Of a stretch of DNA of 24,461 nucleotides, positions 7,382 through 15,245 are shown one piece after another. Every line of letters begins with the position of its first letter. Position 1 is the stretch's first letter. Origin of the DNA: JAZSQZ01 sp045538175 (lineage in GTDB: Bacteria > Bacillota > Clostridia > Christensenellales > UBA1242); contig JAZSQZ010000056.1 in assembly GCA_045538175.1 (NCBI GenBank), positions 1 to 24,461 of the forward strand. The letters run 5' to 3'. Below the pieces are notes generated by a model. It was not told the origin of the DNA. It ran no database searches and was given only the letters and a program-made list of their open reading frames with translations. The translations under genes and the position numbers were made by a program.

Positions 7382-7843
7382 TTGGCAGGAAAAGTTGTCA
7401 CAATTGTTGAAGAAAAACTAGAGCCAATTATAACCGAACTTGGTTATGAATTATGCGAAGTTGAGTATGCAAAAAAACCAAATGGAATGAATTTAACTAT
7501 ATTTATTGCACACCCTGATGGAATTAAGATTGAAGATTGCGAAAAGGTGCATCGAACAATTGACCCTATACTTGATGAAATCGACCCAACTGATGGAGCA
7601 GCATACACATTAAATGTTTCTTCACTCGGGCTTGATAGACCTATAAAAACCGACAAAGACTTTTTGAGAAACATCGGCAAAATGGTTACAATAAAACTTT
7701 TTGTAACAAAAGATGGCAAAAAAGAATTTGTTGGTAAACTCGTTGAGAAACTTGATGATGTTATAACAATTGAGGTTGACGGACAACCTGTTAAATTTAA
7801 TAAATCCGAAGTGGCTTTATGCCAACTTTATATTATTTTTTAG
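7382..7843 (+). CDS. rimP: ribosome maturation factor RimP
   Basis: RimP is a cytosolic factor for assembly of the 30S subunit. The 153-residue protein shows the N-terminal domain with LGYELCEVEYAKKPNGMNLTIFI, the DCEKVHRTIDPILDEID segment, and the very conserved YTLNVSSLGLDRPIKTDKDF block. The C-terminal SH3-like domain follows with FVGKLVEKLDDVITIEV. The start is TTG at 7382, supported by AGGAGGT at 7369-7375; no ATG is available nearby. It opens the rimP-nusA-rnpM-infB operon and is preceded by a promoter and a hairpin leader. Confidence 0.95.
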   Translation: MAGKVVTIVEEKLEPIITELGYELCEVEYAKKPNGMNLTIFIAHPDGIKIEDCEKVHRTIDPILDEIDPTDGAAYTLNVSSLGLDRPIKTDKDFLRNIGKMVTIKLFVTKDGKKEFVGKLVEKLDDVITIEVDGQPVKFNKSEVALCQLYIIF

Positions 7844-7855
7844 GAGAGAGATAAA

Positions 7856-8350
7856 ATGGTAAACAAAGATTTTTTCGCAGCACTTGAAGATTTAGAAAAT
7901 GAAAAGAAAATTAAAAAGGAATTCTTTATCGAAGCACTTGAGTCAGCACTTACATCTGCATACAAAAAGAATTTTGGCGAAGCAATGTCAGCAGAAGTTA
8001 GACTTGACCCAGAAAAAGGAACAATTAAAGTATATAGTTATAAAACAATCGTAGAAGAAGTTGAAGATCCAGACAAAGAAATTTCTTTAGAAGATGCAAA
8101 ACTAATCAAAAAATCATATAAAGTAGGCGATAGAGTTTCAACTGAAGTTACACCTAAGAATTTTGGTAGAATTTCAGCACAAATTGCAAAACAAGTTGTT
8201 ATGCAAAAACTTAAAGATGCAGAACATGAAGTTGCAATGAGCGAACTTTCTGAAAAACAAAACGAACTCATCACAGGTGTTATTCGTAGAATTGAAGCAG
8301 ACCTTATTTATGTTGAAATCCCTGGATCAAAAACAGAAGGCGTTATGTAA
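7856..8350 (+). CDS. nusA: transcription factor NusA, N-terminal fragment ending at an in-frame TAA
   Basis: NusA binds RNA polymerase and controls pausing, termination and antitermination. This 164-residue part holds the RNA-polymerase-binding N-terminal domain (FFAALEDLENEKKI, ALESALTSAYKK, VRLDPEKGTIKVY) and the first half of the S1 domain (ITGVIRRIEADLIYVEIPGSKTEGVM, from about residue 137). Codon 165 at 8348-8350 is TAA. By comparison with B. subtilis NusA (TEAVLPPAEQMP), it falls at a variable position within the S1 fold. The same frame then continues open to 9001 with the rest of NusA. A truncated S1 domain without KH domains is unlikely to do the full job of this normally essential factor. 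The start is an ATG after a GGAGAGA site, 12 bases after rimP. Confidence 0.9.
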   Translation: MVNKDFFAALEDLENEKKIKKEFFIEALESALTSAYKKNFGEAMSAEVRLDPEKGTIKVYSYKTIVEEVEDPDKEISLEDAKLIKKSYKVGDRVSTEVTPKNFGRISAQIAKQVVMQKLKDAEHEVAMSELSEKQNELITGVIRRIEADLIYVEIPGSKTEGVM

Positions 8351-9001
8351 CCACAAGACAAGATTCCTGGCGAAAATTATGCAATTGGCGACAGAATCAA
8401 GGTTTATGTCAAGAGCATCAAAGATTCATCAAAATCAACTGTTGTTTCTGTAACAAGAGCAAATCCTGGATTTGTAAAGAGATTATTTGAACTTGAAGTT
8501 CCTGAAATTCAATCAGGCGAAGTTGAAATCAAGAGTATTGTTAGAGAAGCAGGTTACAGAACAAAAATGGCTGTATATTCACCAAATCCTAACATTGATG
8601 CTGTTGGTGCTTGCGTTGGTAACAAAGGTATGAGAATCAATGCTATTGTTAACGAATTAAACGGTGAAAAGATTGATATTATCAATTGGTCAGAAAACCC
8701 ACTTGAATTTATCGCACGTGCATTAAGTCCAGCAACTGTTATTACAGTTTATGCTCTAGAAAATGCAAACTCAGCAAGAGCAGTTGTTCCAGATGACAAA
8801 CTTTCACTTGCAATCGGTAAGAGTGGTCAAAACGTTAGACTTGCAGTAAAACTTACAAATTGGAAAATCGATGTTAAGAGCGAAACTGCTGCAAAACAAA
8901 TTGATGGCGAAACATTTATCAATAACGAAAAAGAAGCGTTCAATTTACAAGAACAAGATATCAGCGATGACCTTTTAGCAGATTTAGACATTAGCGATTA
9001 A
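8351..9001 (+). pseudogene. nusA: NusA, C-terminal part (rest of S1, KH1, KH2), separated only by one stop codon
   Basis: This 216-codon stretch is in the same frame as the N-terminal part and contains no further stop. It starts with PQDKIPGENYAIGDRIKVYV (second half of S1), continues with the linker FVKRLFELEVPEI and VEIKSIVREAGYR, and then the two KH RNA-binding domains: VGACVGNKGMRINAIVNEL with GEKIDIINWSENP, and LSLAIGKSGQNVRLA with LTNWKIDVKSE. A short acidic tail ends it. There is no in-frame ATG, GTG or TTG from the stop up to 8567. That ATG lies within KH1 and has no good ribosome-binding site, so separate translation of a useful second protein is not supported. Preserved sequence quality argues for one intact gene with a sequencing error, a strain-level nonsense variant, or readthrough. 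Confidence 0.85.
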
Positions 9002-9009
9002 GGTGTTGT

Positions 9010-9270
9010 ATGAAAAAGATACCACAAAGAATGTGCATTGTCTGTAGAACAATGCACCCTAAGACAGAGCTAACAAGAATTGTTAGATTAGAAAATGGCG
9101 ATATAGTGGTTGACAAGACAGGTAAAGCACAGGGTAGAGGCGCTTACATCTGCAACAACCAAGAATGTATCGAAAAATGCAAAAAGCAAAAATCTTTAAA
9201 TAAAAATTATAAAACCAACATAGACGAAAAATATTATGATATGTTGGAAGAAGAAATGAAAAATAATTAG
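9010..9270 (+). CDS. rnpM: RNase P modulator RnpM (YlxR family)
   Basis: This is an 86-residue basic protein of the YlxR family, recently described in B. subtilis as a modulator of RNase P. The family layout is clear: PQRMCIVCRTMHPKTELTRIVR with Cys9 and Cys12, then GDIVVDKTGKAQGRGAYICNN, with Cys48, Cys53 and Cys57. The four or five cysteines fit a small metal or structural knot, but I cannot show metal binding from sequence. The ATG is preceded by AAGGTG and lies 8 bases after the nusA stop. In most Bacillota the next gene is ylxQ, an L7Ae-like protein; it is absent here and infB follows 23 bases later. Confidence 0.93.
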   Translation: MKKIPQRMCIVCRTMHPKTELTRIVRLENGDIVVDKTGKAQGRGAYICNNQECIEKCKKQKSLNKNYKTNIDEKYYDMLEEEMKNN

Positions 9271-9293
9271 TTATATAAATTAGGAGTAATAAT

Positions 9294-12101
9294 TTGAGCG
9301 GAGTTAATAACGAAGAAAAACAAAATCTTAACAACATTAAGGCAATTTTTGAACTAGACAAAAGTTCTTCAATCACAAACTTGTATAACGATGTTAAAAG
9401 GGCAAGACAACAACTTGCTAATTTTTCCAATGTTTTAAAGGATAAATATACAACCATCAAAAACAAGAAGACAGAAGAAGAGAAGAGAATCGAAATCTTA
9501 AAGGCAAAAGAAGAAAGCGTTCGTGCTATGGAAGAAAAACTTGCCGAAGTAGAAGCAAAAGCAGCTCCACAAAAAGAGGTTGCAAAAGAAACTAAAAAGG
9601 CAGAGCCAAAGGAAAAACCTGTTGTCGAAGAACAAAAGGCAGTTTTACCAACTGAAAATGTTGAAGACAAAAACAAAACAGTTGAAAAACCTGTTGAGGC
9701 AAAGAAAGAAGAAACTGCACCAAAGGCAACTCAACCTTTCACACCAAGACAACAAAATGCTAATGTTGGCAATAATTATAATCGCTCAAATAATTATCAA
9801 AACAGAGCAAACAACGGTTATCAAGGCAATGGAAACTATCAAAACAGACCAAACGGTCAAGGTGGATATCAAAACAGAACAAATCAACCATTTGATAGAA
9901 ATAAACCATTTAACAACAATGGTAGCAATATTCAATACGCTCAAAGAAATGAAGCTGTAAAACCATATACACCAAAGTATAATCAAAACGGCTACACTCC
10001 AAGATATAACAATCAACAAGGCACCCGACCATTTGGTCAACAACGACCATTCGGACAAGGTCAAAAATTCCCACAACAAAACAAATCTATTGCAGGAATT
10101 ATTCCAAGAAAAACATCTGACCTTGCAAGTGCATCAAGTGTTTTTGGAAATAAAGAGCAAAGAGTATATACAAACAAAAAGAAAACAAACGAACATTCAA
10201 ATAGTTTTGAAGATAAGAGAATCAATAAAAAATCACTTCTTCGTCGTGGTCTTATTGAAGAACAAAACATCGAAGAAAGAATGGTTACAAGAAAACTTAA
10301 ACTCAAAAAACCAAAAGTTGAAGTTCAAACTGTTGTTGCTGCACCTGTTACACATGCAGTTATCACAACACCAAACCTTACAATCAAAATCTTATCAGAA
10401 AAAATTGGTAAGCCTGTAACTGAGATCATCAAACAATGTATGATTTTAGGAAATATGTGTACAATCAACAGTTCAATTGATTTTCCAACAGCAGAGTTGG
10501 TTTCAAGCGAACTTGGCGTTACACTCGAACTTAAACTTGATAAAACTTTTGAAGAACAATTACTTGATGATGCAACTGCAACTGATGATGAAAGCTTATT
10601 AGAAAGCAGACCACCTATTGTTACAATTATGGGTCACGTTGACCACGGTAAGACATCATTGCTTGACTATATTAGAAAAACTCACGTTACAAGCAACGAG
10701 GCAGGTGGTATTACACAATCTATCGGTGCTTACTCAATTACTTGGAACAAAGAAAAAATTACATTTGTCGATACTCCTGGACACGAAGCATTTGCAAATA
10801 TGAGAAGAAGGGGTGCACAAATCACTGACGTTGCAGTACTTATTGTTGCAGGTGATGACGGTATCAAACCACAAACAGTAGAAGCAATTAAGTATATTAA
10901 AGAATCAAAAGCTCCAATGATTGTTGCTGTTAATAAGATGGATAAGATAGAATCAAATATTGATAGAGTCAAACAACAATTAACAGAACATGATGTTCTT
11001 CCAGAAGAATGGGGTGGTGATACAATTGTTCTTCCTATTTCAGCACACTCAGGTCAAGGTATTGACAAGTTGCTCGAAATGATTTTGCTTGTTGCTGAAA
11101 TGCAAAACTTAAGAGCAAACAAACAAAGAAATGCTATCGGCACAGTTATAGAGGCAAGACTTGATAAAAGTATGGGTCCTGTTGCAAACATTATTGTTCA
11201 AAATGGTACTTTAAAAATTGGTGATCCTGTTATGTCAGGTTTCGCATTTGGTAAAGTAAGAGCAATGATTGATGATAAAGGCAAAAACATTAAGTCAGCT
11301 GGTCCTTCAACACCTGTTTCAGTACTTGGATTTGACTCAGTTCCTTCAGCAGGCGATTTGGTACAAGCAGTTGACGAAAAATTAAGTAAGAGCGTTATCG
11401 AAGAAAGAAAATCTAAGAAAGCTCAAGAAAAAATCGAAAAAGGTCTTTCAAAATCTCTTGATGAATTCCTTGCAACACCAGAAGGTACAGAAAAGAAAGT
11501 TCTTAATGTTATTATTAAGGCTGATGTTCAAGGTTCAGTCGAAGCTTTAAAAGAATCATTAGAAGCAATCGAGAACGAAGAAGTTAACCTTGAAGTTATC
11601 AGTGCAGGTGCTGGTGAAATCACAGAAAACGATGTTCAACTTGCTAAAGTTTCAAATGCTATCATTGTTGGCTTTAACATCAAATCAAATTCAAAATCAA
11701 TCGCATTTGCTAAGAAAAATAAGATTACAACAAAGAGTTACAATGTTATTTACGAAGCAATCGACGATATGACAAAAGAAATGAAGAAGCTTATGGCTCC
11801 TAAATTTGCTGAAAGAATCACAGGACATGCAGAAGTTAGAGCATTATTTAAGATTAGTAGCGTAGGTACAATTGCTGGTTGTATGGTTGTTGATGGAAAA
11901 GTTCAAAGAAACTGTGATGTAAGAGTCATAAGAAATGGAGAAGTTATCCATACAAGCAAAATCTCAACCTTAAGAAGAGGAAAAGACGACGCTAAAGAAG
12001 TTGCAACCGGTTTTGAATGTGGTATTAAGGTTGATGGCTTTAATGATATTGAAGCTGGCGATATTCTAGAATGTGCTGTACAAGAACAAATCAATTTATA
12101 A
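9294..12101 (+). CDS. infB: translation initiation factor IF-2
   Basis: IF-2 is the GTPase that brings initiator fMet-tRNA to the ribosome and promotes subunit joining. The 935-residue protein begins with a Lys/Glu-rich, coiled-coil-like region at about residues 30-95. A charged linker and an Asn/Gln/Tyr/Gly-rich disordered stretch at about 155-265 come next. An IF2N-like domain lies at about 362-425 (TIKILSEKIGKPVTEIIKQC). The G domain has GHVDHGKT at 447-454 (G1), DTPGHEAF (G3) and NKMD at 547-550 (G4), followed by domains II to IV including IIKADVQGSVEALKESL. The start is TTG at 9294 with TAGGAGT 6 bases upstream. ylxQ is missing between rnpM and infB. Everything from the G domain on is canonical; the N-terminus is lineage-specific. 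Confidence 0.97.
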   Translation: MSGVNNEEKQNLNNIKAIFELDKSSSITNLYNDVKRARQQLANFSNVLKDKYTTIKNKKTEEEKRIEILKAKEESVRAMEEKLAEVEAKAAPQKEVAKETKKAEPKEKPVVEEQKAVLPTENVEDKNKTVEKPVEAKKEETAPKATQPFTPRQQNANVGNNYNRSNNYQNRANNGYQGNGNYQNRPNGQGGYQNRTNQPFDRNKPFNNNGSNIQYAQRNEAVKPYTPKYNQNGYTPRYNNQQGTRPFGQQRPFGQGQKFPQQNKSIAGIIPRKTSDLASASSVFGNKEQRVYTNKKKTNEHSNSFEDKRINKKSLLRRGLIEEQNIEERMVTRKLKLKKPKVEVQTVVAAPVTHAVITTPNLTIKILSEKIGKPVTEIIKQCMILGNMCTINSSIDFPTAELVSSELGVTLELKLDKTFEEQLLDDATATDDESLLESRPPIVTIMGHVDHGKTSLLDYIRKTHVTSNEAGGITQSIGAYSITWNKEKITFVDTPGHEAFANMRRRGAQITDVAVLIVAGDDGIKPQTVEAIKYIKESKAPMIVAVNKMDKIESNIDRVKQQLTEHDVLPEEWGGDTIVLPISAHSGQGIDKLLEMILLVAEMQNLRANKQRNAIGTVIEARLDKSMGPVANIIVQNGTLKIGDPVMSGFAFGKVRAMIDDKGKNIKSAGPSTPVSVLGFDSVPSAGDLVQAVDEKLSKSVIEERKSKKAQEKIEKGLSKSLDEFLATPEGTEKKVLNVIIKADVQGSVEALKESLEAIENEEVNLEVISAGAGEITENDVQLAKVSNAIIVGFNIKSNSKSIAFAKKNKITTKSYNVIYEAIDDMTKEMKKLMAPKFAERITGHAEVRALFKISSVGTIAGCMVVDGKVQRNCDVRVIRNGEVIHTSKISTLRRGKDDAKEVATGFECGIKVDGFNDIEAGDILECAVQEQINL
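9795..9878 (+). repeat. short in-frame YQNR repeats inside infB
   Basis: The 12-mer TATCAAAACAGA occurs three times, at 9795, 9837 and 9867. The spacings are 42 and 30 bases, all multiples of three. It encodes YQNR in an Asn- and Gly-rich setting of the IF-2 N-terminal linker. It reads as a local low-complexity expansion in a disordered segment, not a mobile repeat. Confidence 0.75.
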
Positions 12102-12114
12102 AAGGGTTTAAATT

Positions 12115-12486
12115 ATGGCAAATAAGAATAGAATGGCTAGAATTGATGCTCAAATACAAAGAGATATCAGCGAAATTATAAATACAAAATTAAACGACCC
12201 AAGAATTTCTGGTGTTGTAAGTGTCATGGATGTTAAGACAACACCAGACTTAAAACATGCTAAAGTATTTTTAAGTGTTTACGGCAACGAAAACAAAGAA
12301 GATACTTTGTCGGCAATTAGGTCGGCTCAAAGTTTCATTAGAAGGAGTTTAGCACAATCTTTAAACTTAAGAATTGTGCCCGAGCTAACATTTGTTCTTG
12401 ATACAACTCAAGAATATAGCGAAAAAATAAACCAAATCTTAAGTGGTTTAAATATTCCTTCAAATATTGACGAGGAGAATAACTAA
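12115..12486 (+). CDS. rbfA: ribosome-binding factor A
   Basis: RbfA binds 16S rRNA on the maturing 30S subunit and is needed for late assembly and cold growth. The 123-residue product has the type-II KH-like fold signature: NRMARIDAQIQRDISEIINTKLNDPRI at the start, then VSVMDVKTTPDLKHAKVFLSVYG and IRRSLAQSLNLRIVPELTFVLDTT near the end. Its length is normal. It follows infB after 13 bases with AAAGGG before the ATG, in the standard infB-rbfA order, and is followed 3 bases later by nrnA, whose ribosome-binding site lies in the end of this gene. Confidence 0.95.
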   Translation: MANKNRMARIDAQIQRDISEIINTKLNDPRISGVVSVMDVKTTPDLKHAKVFLSVYGNENKEDTLSAIRSAQSFIRRSLAQSLNLRIVPELTFVLDTTQEYSEKINQILSGLNIPSNIDEENN

Positions 12487-12489
12487 TTT

Positions 12490-13461
12490 ATGGGAAGTAT
12501 TACACAACTCTTAAAAACATTTAATTCTTTTGCTTTATTTACGCATATAAGTCCTGATGGAGATGCATTAGGCTCTTGTAATGCTCTTAAAATGGCATTA
12601 AAATCTATGGGTAAAAAGGCATATATCTATTGTGATGGTCAAGTTCCAAGGAACTTTGATTTTATGAAAGTAACACTTGAAAAGAACGAAAATCATATTG
12701 CAAAAGTTGATGTTTGCTTAATGCTTGACTGCAACAACCTAGGTAGAATAGGTAAATATGCAGATGCTTTCGAACAAGCAAAAATCAAGGCTTGTATTGA
12801 TCACCATCAACCAGAAAAAGAAAACAAACTTAAATTCAATTGTTCTTTTGTAGACAGTAAAAGTCCAAGCACATCTGATTTGGTAATGGAAATTATCAAA
12901 ACCTTAGGTGTAAACATTACAAAAGAAATTGCAGTTAATTTGTATGCAGGACTTGCTTCAGACACAGGTTGCTTCCAACACTCAACAACAACACCAACAA
13001 GTCATATGCATGCTTGCGAACTTATGGAAAAAGAGTTTGATTTAGAAGAAATTAACTATAAATTGTTCAAATATAAACCAAAAAGATATTTAGAGTTTTA
13101 TAAAACAGCACTTAGAAGCACTAAAAGTTACTTATCAGGAAAACTCTTTGTTGCTTTTATAAATTATAAAACATATCAAAGATTTTATGATATTTGTGAA
13201 AACTCAGCATCATTTCAATTCCTAGATGGTATTGATGGAAACGAAGTTAGAGCAAAGATTATCGAAAAAGAACCTGGAACATTCCATATGAGTTTAAGGT
13301 CAAACTTATATGCAAATGTTTGTAACATCGCAAGAGCTCTTGGTGGTGGTGGTCACGTAAAGGCTGCAGGTGCAACTGCTACAGGAAAATACAAAGATAT
13401 CTTAAACAAAATCATTGAACAAACAGAGTTAGAATTAGAAAAGAACGAAAAGAAAAAGTAA
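12490..13461 (+). CDS. nrnA: DHH-family phosphoesterase NrnA (nanoRNase / pAp phosphatase type)
   Basis: The 323-residue protein belongs to the DHH/DHHA1 family; B. subtilis NrnA degrades short RNA oligomers and 3'-phosphoadenosine-5'-phosphate. Metal-binding motifs are intact: THISPDGDALGS with His19, Asp23 and Asp25, then LMLDCNNLGRIG with Asp80, DHHQPEK at 104-110 (the DHH motif), and LASDTGCF. The C-terminal DHHA1 substrate-binding domain ends with GGGGHVKAAGA from residue 285. The gene sits between rbfA and truB, its usual place in Bacillota. GAGGAG at the end of rbfA acts as ribosome-binding site. The exact substrate preference is inferred from family and position. Confidence 0.92.
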   Translation: MGSITQLLKTFNSFALFTHISPDGDALGSCNALKMALKSMGKKAYIYCDGQVPRNFDFMKVTLEKNENHIAKVDVCLMLDCNNLGRIGKYADAFEQAKIKACIDHHQPEKENKLKFNCSFVDSKSPSTSDLVMEIIKTLGVNITKEIAVNLYAGLASDTGCFQHSTTTPTSHMHACELMEKEFDLEEINYKLFKYKPKRYLEFYKTALRSTKSYLSGKLFVAFINYKTYQRFYDICENSASFQFLDGIDGNEVRAKIIEKEPGTFHMSLRSNLYANVCNIARALGGGGHVKAAGATATGKYKDILNKIIEQTELELEKNEKKK

Positions 13462-13462
13462 A

Positions 13463-14320
13463 ATGATAGGAATTGTTTTAGTTAATAAACCTAGTGGAAT
13501 AACATCTTCAAAAGTTGTTGTTAAACTTCGTCATATGGCAAAAATTAAAAGAGTAGGGCATTTGGGTACACTTGATCCACTTGCTTCAGGTGTTTTGCCT
13601 GTGTGCATTGGAAAAGCAACAAGACTTTTTGACTTGTTTCTTAAAAAGCAAAAAACATATATTGCTCACATTGAGTTCGGTAAACTTACAGACAGTTTAG
13701 ATATTGATGGCAATGTTATTGAAACAAATGATATTATCCCAACAAAAGAACAAATCGAAGCAGTTTTGCCAAACTTTATAGGCGAGCAAGAACAAATTCC
13801 ACCAATTTATTCTTCAAAGGTTGTAGCAGGAGTTAGAGCGTATAAACTTGCTAGAGAAGGTAAAGATGTGGAATTAAAACCAAGTTTGATAACAATTTAT
13901 GATATCAAACTGTTAGACAAAATAAACGATACAACTTATTCTTTTGAAATAACTTGTTCAAGTGGGACTTATATAAGAAGTATAGCAAGAGATTTAGGTT
14001 ATGCACTTTCAACACTTGGCACAATTTCAAAACTTACACGCACAAAAACAGGGAACTTTTATTTGGAAAATTGTATTGACCTTGACAAACTGAACGAAAA
14101 CAACATAAAGGAAAACATTGTTCCACTTAAAACTGTTTTAAAAGATTACGATAAAATTGATTTATCGATCAAGCAAGAACAAGACTTGTTTTGTGGTAAA
14201 TCGGTTATTATTGAAAAAAATGATGGCACATATATATTGCACCAAAACGACGAAGTTGTTGGACTTGGTGTTATAGATGATAACAAATTAAAATTATCAA
14301 CAAGTTTAAAGGAAGATTAG
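13463..14320 (+). CDS. truB: tRNA pseudouridine-55 synthase
   Basis: TruB makes pseudouridine at position 55 of the T loop in almost all tRNAs. The 285-residue protein has MIGIVLVNKPSGITSSKVV at the start and VGHLGTLDPLASGVLPVCIGKAT, where Asp38 is the catalytic nucleophile. PPIYSSKVVAGVRAYKLAREG and CSSGTYIRSIARDLGYAL complete the fold. The C-terminal 60 or so residues form a short PUA-like end. It starts at an ATG one base after the nrnA stop, so the two are translationally linked. In many Bacillota ribF follows truB; here an endonuclease IV-family gene takes that place immediately after the truB stop. Confidence 0.95.
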   Translation: MIGIVLVNKPSGITSSKVVVKLRHMAKIKRVGHLGTLDPLASGVLPVCIGKATRLFDLFLKKQKTYIAHIEFGKLTDSLDIDGNVIETNDIIPTKEQIEAVLPNFIGEQEQIPPIYSSKVVAGVRAYKLAREGKDVELKPSLITIYDIKLLDKINDTTYSFEITCSSGTYIRSIARDLGYALSTLGTISKLTRTKTGNFYLENCIDLDKLNENNIKENIVPLKTVLKDYDKIDLSIKQEQDLFCGKSVIIEKNDGTYILHQNDEVVGLGVIDDNKLKLSTSLKED

Positions 14321-15169
14321 ATGATAAAATTTGGTCCGGCAGGCAACAGTGATTTGTTTTATGCTCAAGGGTTTAAAACAAGTCTAGATGCGCCAAGATG
14401 GTTAAAAAACAGAGGTCTTAATGCTTATGAGTATTCCTTTTCACGTGGCTTTACAATGAGTGAGTCGGTTGCAAAATCTTTAGGGGAAATTGCAAAGGAA
14501 AATGGAATTACAATAAGTGTTCACGCACCATATTACATAAATTTTGCTTCGCCAGACGAAAAACTTATTGAGAAATCGTTTGGATACGTTCTAGAAAGTT
14601 TAAGATACCTAAAAATTATGGGTGGCACACATTGTGTTTTTCATCCAGGTTCTTGTGGTAAAATGCCAAGAGAAGAAGCGTTTGCAAAACTAAAACAACA
14701 TATAAAAGAACTTGTTGTAAAAGTTAAAGAAGCAGGCTATGGTGATATGAAGATATGTCCTGAAACAATGGGAAAGAGTATGCAACTTGGAACTTATGAA
14801 GAAATTGCAGAACTTTGTGAGATTGATGATTGTATTATTCCAACAATTGACTTTGGGCATATAAATGCACTAACTCAAGGCAGTTTAAAAACTGAAGAAG
14901 ATTTTGAGAGAGTCATAAAGTGCTTTATTGACAAAATAGGAATTGATAGAATGAAAAACTTTCACTCTCATTTTTCAAAAATAGAGTATGGTCCAAAAGG
15001 TGAAATTAAACACTTAACTATGGAAGATACAGAATACGGTCCAGAGTTTGAAAACTTGGCAAAAGTTTTAAAAAAATATGATTTAGAACCGGTTATTATT
15101 TGCGAATCTAAAGGCTGTCAGGCAGAAGATGCAAATATTTTAAAAGAAATTTATGAAAATGCTATTTAA
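14321..15169 (+). CDS. endonuclease IV (Nfo) family TIM-barrel protein, probable AP endonuclease
   Basis: The 282-residue product is of the endonuclease IV/xylose isomerase-like TIM-barrel superfamily, whose Nfo members cut DNA at abasic sites with a three-metal zinc cluster. Ligand-like residues can be followed along the chain: His68 (VHAPYY), His108 (FHPGS), Glu148 (CPETMG), Asp177 and His180 (IDFGHI), His215 (FHSHFSK), His231 (IKHL) and Glu262 (CESKG). They match eight of the nine E. coli ligands in order and spacing; by my hand alignment, the position of E. coli Asp229 is Ile229 here. The first 40 residues differ from classical Nfo (KFGPAGNSDLFYAQGFKT). It may therefore be a diverged DNA-repair enzyme or a related barrel with another substrate. 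It starts directly after the truB stop and shares that operon. Confidence 0.82.
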   Translation: MIKFGPAGNSDLFYAQGFKTSLDAPRWLKNRGLNAYEYSFSRGFTMSESVAKSLGEIAKENGITISVHAPYYINFASPDEKLIEKSFGYVLESLRYLKIMGGTHCVFHPGSCGKMPREEAFAKLKQHIKELVVKVKEAGYGDMKICPETMGKSMQLGTYEEIAELCEIDDCIIPTIDFGHINALTQGSLKTEEDFERVIKCFIDKIGIDRMKNFHSHFSKIEYGPKGEIKHLTMEDTEYGPEFENLAKVLKKYDLEPVIICESKGCQAEDANILKEIYENAI

Positions 15170-15191
15170 TTTATAAAATATATGCTATAAT
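15163..15191 (+). promoter_or_regulatory. extended -10 promoter for efp
   Basis: A perfect TATAAT at 15186-15191 preceded by TGC makes an extended -10 box. The -35 region (TATTTA, 17 bases upstream) is weak. The efp ATG lies 54 bases downstream, so efp is probably transcribed on its own. Confidence 0.65.
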
Positions 15192-15245
15192 CGTATATAG
15201 TTAATAAATTTTATATATATTTATTTGATTTTTAGGAGGATATTT

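Noticed and set aside
8567..9001. Separate CDS starting at ATG 8567
   Set aside because: The ATG lies inside the KH1 domain of NusA, has no good ribosome-binding site, and the frame is the same as the upstream nusA part. It is better read as the remainder of one interrupted gene.
9083..9676. 197-codon open frame on the minus strand opposite rnpM and infB
   Set aside because: It is a shadow of real coding sequence: no ribosome-binding site, Ser/Phe/Leu-rich composition that mirrors Lys/Glu codons on the + strand, and complete known genes on the other strand.
9580..10419. Overlapping + strand frames inside infB with Lys/Gln/Ile-rich products
   Set aside because: They arise from the low-complexity infB linker read in another frame; IF-2 itself is complete and better supported.
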